Assembly: GCA_027450145.1 (NCBI GenBank)
Contig: DAIDKH010000041.1
Location: 1 to 39,826 of the forward strand
Direction of reading: 5' to 3'
Length of the DNA stretch: 39,826 bases
Source: Chthonomonadaceae bacterium
Lineage (GTDB): Bacteria; Armatimonadota; Chthonomonadetes; Chthonomonadales; Chthonomonadaceae
The position numbers and the translations under genes are program-made. The notes beneath the pieces were generated by a model. That model was given only the letters and a program-made list of their open reading frames with translations, ran no database searches and was not told the DNA's origin. This document shows, piece by piece, positions 7,456-14,467 of this stretch (position 1 is the first letter of the stretch; the number at the start of each line of letters is the position of its first letter).

Positions 7456-8508
7456 ATGGAAGCTGGCAGCGCGCAACCTGAGAAGAGTTCCGCTCCCGTA
7501 CGTCGTCGAACCGCAAGGCCCGGTCCTGTAGTTGCTCCGCCCCCCATCCCGCGGACGCGGTTGGTAATCATGGCTGCCGCAATACTCATTGTAGGTGTGG
7601 GGATAGGTGGTGTGATTGAGAGGCAGAGGCACAAGTCGCAGGATATTGTGGCCGTAGTGAACGGAAACATTATACGTAAGCAATTTTTCTACCATCGTCT
7701 CGAACAGACTGCGGGCGTACCAGTGATTCGATCTCTAGTTGACGATCAGATGATTCTTGCCTACGCTAAGTCGCTCAATCTACTTCCTTCGGATAAGTTG
7801 GTAGATGCGGCTGTTAAGGACGTAACGGTTAATCCCAATTTCCTGAAGCAGCTTCAGCAAAAATTTGAGACACCGGACGAACTGAAGTATGACCTTCGTG
7901 TGCAGCTTGCCAAGGCTGCTGTGCTATCTAAGGGTGCACCCGTTACCGATGCTCAGATGCAGGCATATTACTATAAAAATGCCGATCCACACACTCCTAA
8001 CGCACTTTTCTATCACCCTGAGCAAGCAAATATTGCTATCATAGTCACTTCCACAAGTAAGGCGGCATATGATGCGCAACATGACTTGCTGCTAGGTGTA
8101 TCATTTTCCGACGTTGCACACAAATACAGTGTGGACTCGAGCGCCGCCAATGGAGGGCTGCTCAAGGCGCCAGTCCTGCAGGGAGGACCTGCGGCCAAGA
8201 TACCTGGTCTACTCCCCTTAGTGTTTGGAACTCCGATTGGCCAAACAACCACTCCACATGAGTTTGTAATCAACGGGACTCCCAGCTGGTGGATCATTAG
8301 AGTACTGGATCACGAGAATACCCATACAGATCCCTTTAACCTTGTGCGAGAACAGTGTCGCATTGGCGTTATGATGAGCAGAGTAACCGCAAGTTCACAG
8401 CTATCTGTAGACCGCGCATTTAACGAGTGGAAGAAGAAGAATATTACTGCGCAGGCATTCTGGCCGCAGTATAGCTCAACAATTGCGGCAATGACAGGAG
8501 GCAGTTAG
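7456..8508 (+). CDS. Membrane-anchored PpiC/SurA-type peptidyl-prolyl isomerase
   Basis: A 350-residue foldase. A short basic, Pro-rich cytoplasmic tail is followed by one membrane segment (about residues 36-54), then a SurA_N-like helical chaperone region (VAVVNGNIIRKQFFYHRLEQ onward) and a rotamase domain around residues 190-280 containing FSDVAHKYSVDSSAANGG, the parvulin core. It probably helps exported proteins fold outside the inner membrane. GGAGAAG at 7443-7449 supports ATG 7456. Its position just before the surface-protein array suggests, without proof, that those proteins may be clients. Confidence 0.85.
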   Translation: MEAGSAQPEKSSAPVRRRTARPGPVVAPPPIPRTRLVIMAAAILIVGVGIGGVIERQRHKSQDIVAVVNGNIIRKQFFYHRLEQTAGVPVIRSLVDDQMILAYAKSLNLLPSDKLVDAAVKDVTVNPNFLKQLQQKFETPDELKYDLRVQLAKAAVLSKGAPVTDAQMQAYYYKNADPHTPNALFYHPEQANIAIIVTSTSKAAYDAQHDLLLGVSFSDVAHKYSVDSSAANGGLLKAPVLQGGPAAKIPGLLPLVFGTPIGQTTTPHEFVINGTPSWWIIRVLDHENTHTDPFNLVREQCRIGVMMSRVTASSQLSVDRAFNEWKKKNITAQAFWPQYSSTIAAMTGGS

Positions 8509-8544
8509 GCGCTACCCCTGTCATTTATACGGGATTGTTGAATA

Positions 8545-8564
8545 TTTCACAGCGAAGTGTTGAC
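8545..8564 (+). repeat. 20-base direct repeat, copy 1, upstream of the PEP-CTERM array
   Basis: TTTCACAGCGAAGTGTTGAC matches the second copy at 8640-8659 in 16 of 20 positions. It lies about 115 bases before the first -24/-12 promoter, a normal distance for a sigma-54 activator site. Confidence 0.45.
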
Positions 8565-8639
8565 TAATTGCGATATTATAGATGTGTGTGGTGCGTGAGA
8601 GGATTTAGTGGCGGCCAGGGCGCGGCTAGATTAAAAGAG

Positions 8640-8659
8640 TTTCACATAAAAGTGTTAAC
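8640..8659 (+). repeat. 20-base direct repeat, copy 2, abutting the first sigma-54 promoter
   Basis: TTTCACATAAAAGTGTTAAC begins 95 bases after copy 1 and ends directly against the -24 element. TTCACA-N6-TGTTAA is an imperfect dyad. It may be an activator or repressor site; no protein is assigned. Confidence 0.45.
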
Positions 8660-8676
8660 TTGGCATGAAACTTGCA
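8660..8676 (+). promoter_or_regulatory. Sigma-54 promoter of PEP-CTERM-like gene 1
   Basis: TTGGCATGAAACTTGCA matches the -24/-12 consensus YTGGCACGRNNNTTGCW at nearly every position: GG at 8662-8663 and GC at 8674-8675, exactly 12 apart. Start expected near 8687, about 100 bases before the GTG start codon. Confidence 0.85.
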
Positions 8677-8788
8677 ACATTGTGATGTGTGTATACCCTG
8701 GCATGGGGAACCCGGCTCATTCGTCGGTCCGCCACGTGCAAAAGTATAATTGTGTAAATTTGTGCTCATGAATATGAGGAGGAAATCA

Positions 8789-9376
8789 GTGAACCTATCT
8801 CGAGTTTCTCGGCTAGTAGCAGTGGGAGCTGCAGCTGCCGCACTTACCGCGATGGCTGGCGGCTCTGCTTTTGCAGCCCAGCATTCGCTGGCGTTTGCCG
8901 GCGGCGTCTTCAATTACAGCGGCGGCACCCTTTCTGCTTCGGCCACAACCGTTGGGCTGACGTATGATGGAAGCGTTGTTACAACCAACATTCCTTACAC
9001 CCTGGACTTCACCGGTATGCTCACCGGTGGTGGCACCCACAACGGCACCCTGACCGGCATCTCCTTCGACATTAAGGACGATCACGGTAACACGGTGTTC
9101 GCGGGTACCGGCAGCACATCTTCGTTCTTCGTCAGCGGTAACTCCGCCAGCATTCTTGGCAACTTCACCACCACCACCGCCACCTCACCGGTAGCGGGCA
9201 TGGTTCCGGGTGGTTCCTACAGCATCGGTCTTTCTGGTTGGAATGGTGTGACCACCAGCGGTAGTGGCGCTGGCGGTACCTTCACCACCTCCGTGCCAGA
9301 GGCTGGCACATCGGCTGGTATGGCTGGCCTGCTCATCGGCGGTGGTCTGCTTGGCCTTCGCCGACGCCGCAAATAG
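8789..9376 (+). CDS. PEP-CTERM-like sorted surface protein, paralogue 1
   Basis: A 195-residue exported protein: N-terminal signal peptide (cleavage near AFAA-QH, residue 30), a Gly/Ser/Thr-rich beta-type body with no cysteine, the family-wide block GLSGWNG[VI]TTSGSG, and a C-terminal sorting tag VPEAGTS, a hydrophobic helix and RRRRK. The tag is of PEP-CTERM type, processed by exosortases in exopolysaccharide-producing bacteria, but has PEA instead of PEP. GTG 8789 is chosen because AGGAGG lies 6 bases before it and it gives the same 588-base gene length as the three paralogues. C-ending codons (ACC, GGC, AAC, TTC) are much commoner than in its copies, suggesting high expression. Confidence 0.88.
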   Translation: MNLSRVSRLVAVGAAAAALTAMAGGSAFAAQHSLAFAGGVFNYSGGTLSASATTVGLTYDGSVVTTNIPYTLDFTGMLTGGGTHNGTLTGISFDIKDDHGNTVFAGTGSTSSFFVSGNSASILGNFTTTTATSPVAGMVPGGSYSIGLSGWNGVTTSGSGAGGTFTTSVPEAGTSAGMAGLLIGGGLLGLRRRRK

Positions 9377-9388
9377 GCTGCTCACAGG

Positions 9389-9404
9389 GAGAGGCTAGCC
9401 TCTC
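9389..9404. other. Perfect 16-base palindrome after paralogue 1
   Basis: GAGAGGCTAGCCTCTC lies between the stop codon and the terminator of paralogue 1. It may form a small hairpin in the mRNA 3' end or be a protein site; nothing distinguishes these. Confidence 0.4.
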
Positions 9405-9417
9405 GTCGTGAAACAAA

Positions 9418-9456
9418 CGAGGTGCTGTGGAAATTACCACAGCGCCTCGTTTTTTT
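9418..9456 (+). terminator. Intrinsic terminator of paralogue 1
   Basis: CGAGGTGCTGTGG (9418-9430) pairs with CCACAGCGCCTCG (9437-9449) through 13 positions with one G-U-like mismatch, six-base loop, then seven T residues. A strong terminator, so paralogue 1 is its own transcription unit. Confidence 0.92.
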
Positions 9457-9560
9457 GTGTTTGTCACTGTGAACAAGTTGATGGTCGTTGGCTCCGCCAA
9501 TAGGTTGAAATCGGCAAGATTCTGGTATTTCACGCTCAAATAAATCCAAAGTTTAAAAAG

Positions 9561-9577
9561 TTGGCACGTTTAATGCA
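9561..9577 (+). promoter_or_regulatory. Sigma-54 promoter of PEP-CTERM-like gene 2
   Basis: TTGGCACGTTTAATGCA has the full -24 element TTGGCACG (GG 9563-9564) and GC at 9575-9576, 12 apart. Predicted start near 9588, about 97 bases before the ATG at 9685. Confidence 0.85.
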
Positions 9578-9684
9578 TATTCTAATTCAAGGGCACAAAC
9601 ATTAAAATTCGTAGCTTTCTGCGTGGTGCCTCATGGTAAAAGTATCTCTTAATTCAGTTTGTTTTGTAATGTATGGGGGTAATC

Positions 9685-10272
9685 ATGAACAGACATCGAT
9701 TGTTGGCGGGTCTATTTGTCGGCGGTTTAACTTCAATTGGCCTTGCTTTATCCGCAGGCTCTGCCAGTGCTACCGTTCACTCGTTATCGTTTTCAGGTGA
9801 AGTGTTTCAGTATGCTGCGGGTGTTCTTAGTTCCACTAATGCAACGGTTCTGCTGTCATACGACCACAATCCGCTGCCAAATAGCACCCACAACTACACG
9901 TTGGATCTAAGCGGGAATCTATCTGGTGGCGGTAATTCCAATGGTCTATTGACAGGCATGCATTTTCAATTCAAGGACAACAATACCGTCATATTCTCTG
10001 GGACGGAAGCAGCGCCTGTGCAGTTCCATGTTGTAGGTAACTCTGCCGCGCTACTTGGCCAATATACCAATGGGGTAGCAATTAGTCCCGTTGCAGGCAT
10101 GGCTCCCAGCGGTTCGTTTAGCATTGGCCTTTCTGGGTGGAATGGCATCACTACGTCGGGAAGTGGCTCTGGTGGAACTTTTACAGTTGTGCCGGAGGCT
10201 GGTTCCTCGGCAGCAATGGCCCTTCTCATCGCAGGAGGATGTGTTGTGGGTTTGCGAAACAGACGCAAATAA
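9685..10272 (+). CDS. PEP-CTERM-like sorted surface protein, paralogue 2
   Basis: A 195-residue paralogue of the gene before it, with signal peptide (ending near ASAT), a beta-type body without cysteine, the block GLSGWNGITTSGSGSGG, and the C-terminal tag VPEAGSS, a hydrophobic stretch and RNRRK. ATG 9685 is preferred over an in-frame ATG four codons upstream because GGGGG precedes it at a good distance and it gives the 588-base length shared by all copies. Closest to paralogue 3. Exported, probably cut by an exosortase and released or attached at the cell surface; the exosortase is not in this window. Confidence 0.85.
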   Translation: MNRHRLLAGLFVGGLTSIGLALSAGSASATVHSLSFSGEVFQYAAGVLSSTNATVLLSYDHNPLPNSTHNYTLDLSGNLSGGGNSNGLLTGMHFQFKDNNTVIFSGTEAAPVQFHVVGNSAALLGQYTNGVAISPVAGMAPSGSFSIGLSGWNGITTSGSGSGGTFTVVPEAGSSAAMALLIAGGCVVGLRNRRK

Positions 10273-10295
10273 TGTGATAGTGTCCAAAGGTTATT

Positions 10296-10338
10296 CCCGA
10301 GGCAGTAGGGACGGCCTGGCTTCGTTACTGTCCTCGGG
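10296..10338. other. Long imperfect hairpin after paralogue 2
   Basis: CCCGAGG-CAGTA (10296-10307) pairs with TACTG-T-CCTCGGG (10326-10338), 12 pairs with one bulged base. There is no T-run, so it is a weak terminator at best or an mRNA 3'-end stabiliser. The rest of 10273-10536 holds nothing recognisable. Confidence 0.4.
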
Positions 10339-10536
10339 GTGCCCGTGCAATATGTGCCATGGATGGCAGTTCCTCTTTGAGCAAAACATGCGTAATCCCG
10401 CGACATAAATTGAGATCTTTTAGCAGCAATCCCTTTAGTTTGTAAGTGCAAATGCAGCGACATACCGCTTAGAGCGACAGCATATGCGGACTACGAATTG
10501 AGTACTTGGGCTATTCTACAGTGGGTAACCAGCACG

Positions 10537-10563
10537 ATTACTTGCCACGCCACACCAAGTAAT
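10537..10563. promoter_or_regulatory. Inverted repeat directly upstream of the third sigma-54 promoter
   Basis: ATTACTTG (10537-10544) and CAAGTAAT (10556-10563) are perfect 8-base arms 11 bases apart, ending 8 bases before the -24 element. It is not seen at the other three promoters. Confidence 0.4.
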
Positions 10564-10571
10564 TATGCAAG

Positions 10572-10588
10572 TTGGCACACTTTCTGCA
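10572..10588 (+). promoter_or_regulatory. Sigma-54 promoter of PEP-CTERM-like gene 3
   Basis: TTGGCACACTTTCTGCA has GG at 10574-10575 and GC at 10586-10587, 12 apart, with the strong TTGGCAC -24 element. Predicted start near 10599, about 103 bases before the ATG. Confidence 0.83.
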
Positions 10589-10701
10589 CAAGCTCTTTAT
10601 GGGCACATATAAAATTGTAATCGCTCCCTGCCCGGTGCCTCTGCGTATAGAATAGATCTCGGATAATCAGTTAATTTGTTTGTAAAGTTAAGGGGAAGAA
10701 T

Positions 10702-11289
10702 ATGAAAAGACATCGAATTTTGACGGGTTTCATCGTCGGTGTTTTGGCTTCAATAAGTCTGTTGATGGCTGCTGGGGCTGCAAACGCGGCTGTCCACTCA
10801 CTCTCGTTTTCTGGCGAAGTGTTTAACTATAGTGGTGGTGTCCTGTCTTCTACAAACTCCACCGTTTTGCTGTCGTACGACCATAGTCCGGTTACCGTTG
10901 GGACACCCTATACACTCGATCTTACGGGTACTCTATCGGGCGGCGGAAACGCAAACGGTTTGCTCACGAATATGGTCTTTACGTTTAAGGATGGCGGGGG
11001 AAACACCGTATTCACAGGGAGCGAGGCAGGCCCAGCAGAATTTCACATTGTTGGAAATTCGGCAGCGATTCTGGGAAACTATATCGGCAACTCTACCAAC
11101 CCAATACCTGGCCTGGATCCCGGCGGATCGTTCTCTATAGGGCTGTCAGGCTGGAACGGCATCACCACCTCCGGTAGTGGCTCTGGTGGTACGTTCACCA
11201 CTGCGGTACCAGAGGCGGGCTCTTCAACTGCAATGGCTCTCCTGGTTGTTGGCGGATGCATTGTAGGTGTGCGCAACAGACGAAGATAA
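10702..11289 (+). CDS. PEP-CTERM-like sorted surface protein, paralogue 3
   Basis: Third 195-residue copy: basic MKRHR n-region and signal peptide ending near ANAA, beta-type body, GLSGWNGITTSGSGSGG, then VPEAGSS, a hydrophobic helix and RNRRR. AGGGG lies 8 bases before the ATG. Paralogues 2 and 3 share most of their N-terminal text (HSLSFSGEVF, STVLLSYDH), pointing to a more recent duplication of this pair than of copies 1 and 4. No cysteine, no enzyme motif; a structural or matrix role outside the cell is inferred from the sorting signal. Confidence 0.86.
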   Translation: MKRHRILTGFIVGVLASISLLMAAGAANAAVHSLSFSGEVFNYSGGVLSSTNSTVLLSYDHSPVTVGTPYTLDLTGTLSGGGNANGLLTNMVFTFKDGGGNTVFTGSEAGPAEFHIVGNSAAILGNYIGNSTNPIPGLDPGGSFSIGLSGWNGITTSGSGSGGTFTTAVPEAGSSTAMALLVVGGCIVGVRNRRR

Positions 11290-11313
11290 CTGGTTAAATT
11301 GCGGTACGTCTAC

Positions 11314-11346
11314 CCGTAAAGCAGTTGTGTATCAGCTGCTTTACGG
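11314..11346. other. Perfect hairpin after paralogue 3
   Basis: CCGTAAAGCAG (11314-11324) and CTGCTTTACGG (11336-11346) form an 11-pair stem with an 11-base loop. No T-run follows. It likely marks the mRNA 3' end. The remaining bases up to 11570 show no gene or other clear signal. Confidence 0.5.
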
Positions 11347-11570
11347 ACAACTTGTAAACTAACGCAGTGGGCAGGTTGCGATCTTGGTAAATTTGAATTC
11401 TATCGACGCTGCACATATTGGTCACAGTGCGCTGCTTACCAATCTAACGGTGCTCGCCGTATGGCGTTTACCTGCGACATCGGCTAAAGTTGTGGTGATC
11501 TACAACAGAATGTCGAACCGAATTGGTTGACGTGGTGAGTAGACAAACATCAATCTAGTAAATATGCAGG

Positions 11571-11587
11571 TTGGCATAGTAAATGCG
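11571..11587 (+). promoter_or_regulatory. Sigma-54 promoter of PEP-CTERM-like gene 4
   Basis: TTGGCATAGTAAATGCG has GG at 11573-11574 and GC at 11585-11586, 12 apart. The final position differs from the consensus W. Predicted start near 11597, about 88 bases before the ATG. Confidence 0.78.
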
Positions 11588-11684
11588 AACCATTCATTTA
11601 AGCACAATTACTATGTTGTAATTGATGAGTACGAGGAAGTAGCACTGCAATTTCGGTCTCTGGTTTAATGCTAGGAGAACTAAC

Positions 11685-12272
11685 GTGAACGCAACTCGAC
11701 TTATTACTGGTTTCTTTCTGTGCGCAATAACCTCTGTATGCTTTCTCATGTCTGCTCCGGCTTATGCAAGTGGTCATTCTCTTTCATTCGCTGGTGGGCT
11801 TTTTAATTACAGCAGCGGAACATTTTCCAGCACGGGCTCTACCATCGTTCTATCCTCCGACGGATCTCTGGTGGCTACAGGTAGTCCGTACACGCTCGAT
11901 TTTATTGGGATGCTCACGGGAGGTGGCAACACAAACGGCGTGCTCTCCAATGTAGTGTTCGATATCAAGAATTCTAGTGGTACAACGGTGTTTGCAGGAC
12001 AGGACGCCTCTCCTGCGATGTTTGTGGTATCTGGTCAATCGGCCGCGGTGCTGGGTTCATTCACCACCACGACGGCGCTGTCGCCGGTTGCAGGAGTGAC
12101 TCCTGGAGGTTCTTTTGCTATCGCCTTATCTGGGTGGAATGGCGTTACGACATCTGGTAGCGGGTCGGGGGGGACGTTCTCTACGCCTGTACCAGAGGCT
12201 GCCTCGTCCGCGGCAATGGCCTTGTTGCTTGTAGGTGGAACACTCGCAGGTATTCGACGTAAGGGCAGGTAA
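11685..12272 (+). CDS. PEP-CTERM-like sorted surface protein, paralogue 4
   Basis: Fourth 195-residue copy. The start codon is GTG (11685) with AGGAG about 6 bases before it. Signal peptide ends near AYAS; the body resembles paralogue 1 more than 2 and 3 (HSLAF/HSLSFAGG.FNYS, FTTTTA.SPVAG); the C-terminus is VPEAASS, a hydrophobic segment and RRKGR. It keeps the GLSGWNG-type block as ALSGWNGVTTSGSGSGG. Exported and probably processed by an exosortase-like enzyme. It has its own promoter and a downstream stem-loop, so it too is a single-gene unit. Confidence 0.85.
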   Translation: MNATRLITGFFLCAITSVCFLMSAPAYASGHSLSFAGGLFNYSSGTFSSTGSTIVLSSDGSLVATGSPYTLDFIGMLTGGGNTNGVLSNVVFDIKNSSGTTVFAGQDASPAMFVVSGQSAAVLGSFTTTTALSPVAGVTPGGSFAIALSGWNGVTTSGSGSGGTFSTPVPEAASSAAMALLLVGGTLAGIRRKGR

Positions 12273-12298
12273 CAGTAGCGGTCGTGCGATATCCTCGG

Positions 12299-12331
12299 AC
12301 AAGGCGCCAGTAATTAGCTGGCGCCTTGTTT
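12299..12331 (+). terminator. Stem-loop terminator after paralogue 4
   Basis: ACAAGGCGCCAG (12299-12310) and CTGGCGCCTTGT (12318-12329) form a perfect 12-pair stem with a 7-base loop. The following T-run is short (TT, then ACG), so termination is likely but not certain. Confidence 0.65.
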
Positions 12332-12563
12332 ACGTCTCACCATCATCTCGTGAAGTTGCTGAACTCTGGCTAACGAGTAGCAAAATGGAGACAGCCAACT
12401 AGCACAAATAGGGTCAACTGTGACGTTGTAATAGTGTACCGCTTTCGAATATGGCGTACTTGTACAAGAAATGCCACTAGTTCGCATCTTCCCGCAGGAA
12501 TTCGCAATGTAGACGGCGCATAAAGATTTGCATGAACTACAATGTGCGAGAGGACGGTCGAAC

Positions 12564-13544
12564 ATGGCGAACTTGCGACTTGGGATTATTGGCACAGGTG
12601 GTATTTCACGAGGGCACATTGAGAGACTAAGCGCTCTTAATGGCGTGACAATCACGGCCATTTGTGATATAAAACCTGACCACATGCAGCGTACTGTGGA
12701 CAGGTTCAGTATTCTGGCAGATGCCAGGCGTTTCGAAGACCACAAAGAGCTGCTTGGCGCCGGAATTACTGACGGCGTTGTGATCTGTACACCTCATACC
12801 ACACACTTCGACCAGATTATGAATAGTCTGTCTGCCGGGCAGCACGTTCTCAGCGAGAAACCACTGGTATGCACCGTAAAAGATGCTCATCAGGTGTTGG
12901 ACGCTGAAAAGAAGAGCGGTAAAGTGCTTGTCCTCAACTATCAACGTCATTACCAACCGGAGTTTCTCTACATTCGCGATGCTATTGCCTCGGGAAAATA
13001 TGGCCCTGTGCAATTCGTTCAGGGATTGCAGGGGCAGGAGTGGCTTAAGAATTGTGCAAATAGCTGGCGACACGATCCAGCATTAAGCGGCGGCGGACAA
13101 TTGAATGACTCCGGGTCGCACATGCTAGCGGTTCTGCTCTTTGTTACGGGCCTCGCCGTTGCAAGTGTGGGAGCGTTCATCGACAATATGACGGTACCTG
13201 TTGACATTAACTCAGCGCTATCCATTAAGTTCGTTGGGGGCGCACAGGGAAACGTCTCCGTTGTGGGTAACGCTACCAGATTCCATGAGGACATAACCAT
13301 TTGGTGTGATCGTGGCATCTTTTTCATGCGAAACGGCAGCCTTGAGGTGGCAGACGAACATGGTAAGCTCTTTAAGCCGGCACCGGAGGATCTACCTGCG
13401 GGCAGCAATCCAGACGTCAATTTCGTGAATGCAATTCTTCACAATGAGCCGATCGGTTCGCCCGCAATTTGGGGATTGCGAGTAATCGAACTTACGGAGG
13501 CCGCGTGGAAATCGGCAGATACTGGTGCGATTGCAACAGTATAG
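12564..13544 (+). CDS. Gfo/Idh/MocA family NAD(P)-dependent oxidoreductase
   Basis: A 326-residue two-domain oxidoreductase of the glucose-fructose oxidoreductase / inositol dehydrogenase family. GIIGTGGISRGH at residues 7-18 is the dinucleotide-binding loop and EKP (98-100) carries the family's lysine; the C-terminal alpha/beta domain includes GGGQLNDSGSHMLA with the active-site Asp and His region. The substrate is a sugar, sugar derivative or cyclitol but cannot be named. ATG 12564 is preferred to a start 12 codons upstream because the Rossmann strand follows at once. No clear partner gene is adjacent. Confidence 0.9.
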   Translation: MANLRLGIIGTGGISRGHIERLSALNGVTITAICDIKPDHMQRTVDRFSILADARRFEDHKELLGAGITDGVVICTPHTTHFDQIMNSLSAGQHVLSEKPLVCTVKDAHQVLDAEKKSGKVLVLNYQRHYQPEFLYIRDAIASGKYGPVQFVQGLQGQEWLKNCANSWRHDPALSGGGQLNDSGSHMLAVLLFVTGLAVASVGAFIDNMTVPVDINSALSIKFVGGAQGNVSVVGNATRFHEDITIWCDRGIFFMRNGSLEVADEHGKLFKPAPEDLPAGSNPDVNFVNAILHNEPIGSPAIWGLRVIELTEAAWKSADTGAIATV

Positions 13545-13631
13545 GATAGTAATATCGTTGGCAAGTGCACCCGATAGCCAGATGGGCCCGTACTACCTAT
13601 TAGGGGTTGCGTGAGGTAGAATTTATAGCGA

Positions 13632-14465
13632 ATGAACACCGATTACTGCGGATTTCGCACAAATAAACAGTCGCCTCAAGCGGGTTGGGCACAGGTAATG
13701 CCGCTGCACCGAATGCCGGTGCTAATAAAGACATCTGCCCTCATCGCCTTTGGAGTTTGGGTATCTCACGGAGTGGTGACCAGCTCGCATGCGCTGGTCA
13801 CCATGTTTCTGGGCGCACTTTTATGGGCAGCGCTATATGGGATTAATGAGTGGAGTGACCTGCGGCTAGAGGCCGGAGTGGCTATGCCGAATAGCTATGC
13901 GCTCCTGCTGGGGGTGGCAGCGGGCATTACGACCGTTGCGGCGGGCCTCATATCCTGGAAGGTGGGTGTGCTTTTCGGTGGCATGGTTGTCAGCCAGGTT
14001 CTCTACTGCATACCGCCTTTTCGTGCGAAGCGATACTGGTACTCGGCACTAGTTCTTAGCGGCGGAATTAATCCAATGCTGCGGCTGGAGGCGGGGGCGG
14101 CCCTAGGTCTACATAGTGTTCCATTCCAGCTGATCGTAGTATTTATCTTGCTGCACATGGGCGCTGCTGTGCGATCACGATGCCTTTTGCGCCAGCGGGA
14201 TCGTAAGCTAGGATACGCAGTAGCGCCGCCCAAAACAGAGTGGTTCGGCATAGCTGTAACCATCCTTGGGCTATCAGGTTCGTTTTTGGTGTGCTACCTC
14301 CAAATTGTGCCCCGTTTTCTGGCGCTGTTCGTTGCACTCGCTTCTGGATTCGCAGTTTATTCCTGGTCAAGCGAAGATCGCAACTTGGGCCAGCTACGAC
14401 GGGCATGGTTGTGGTTTGCCGTGCTGGCCGTTATTTTCGTTGCCTTCCTCGCATTTAGAGCCTAA
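13632..14465 (+). CDS. UbiA-like multi-pass membrane protein
   Basis: A 277-residue membrane protein with about eight hydrophobic segments. NEWSDLRLEAG near residues 72-82 sits where UbiA prenyltransferases have NDxxDxxxD, and RQRDRKLGY around residue 190 sits where they have the second Asp motif; both are degenerate, keeping one central Asp each. UbiA enzymes join isoprenoid chains to aromatic or sugar acceptors. With the substitutions seen here the activity is uncertain and it may be a diverged family member of unknown job. It converges on the M29 aminopeptidase with only 2 bases between stops. Confidence 0.5.
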   Translation: MNTDYCGFRTNKQSPQAGWAQVMPLHRMPVLIKTSALIAFGVWVSHGVVTSSHALVTMFLGALLWAALYGINEWSDLRLEAGVAMPNSYALLLGVAAGITTVAAGLISWKVGVLFGGMVVSQVLYCIPPFRAKRYWYSALVLSGGINPMLRLEAGAALGLHSVPFQLIVVFILLHMGAAVRSRCLLRQRDRKLGYAVAPPKTEWFGIAVTILGLSGSFLVCYLQIVPRFLALFVALASGFAVYSWSSEDRNLGQLRRAWLWFAVLAVIFVAFLAFRA

Positions 14466-14467
14466 AA

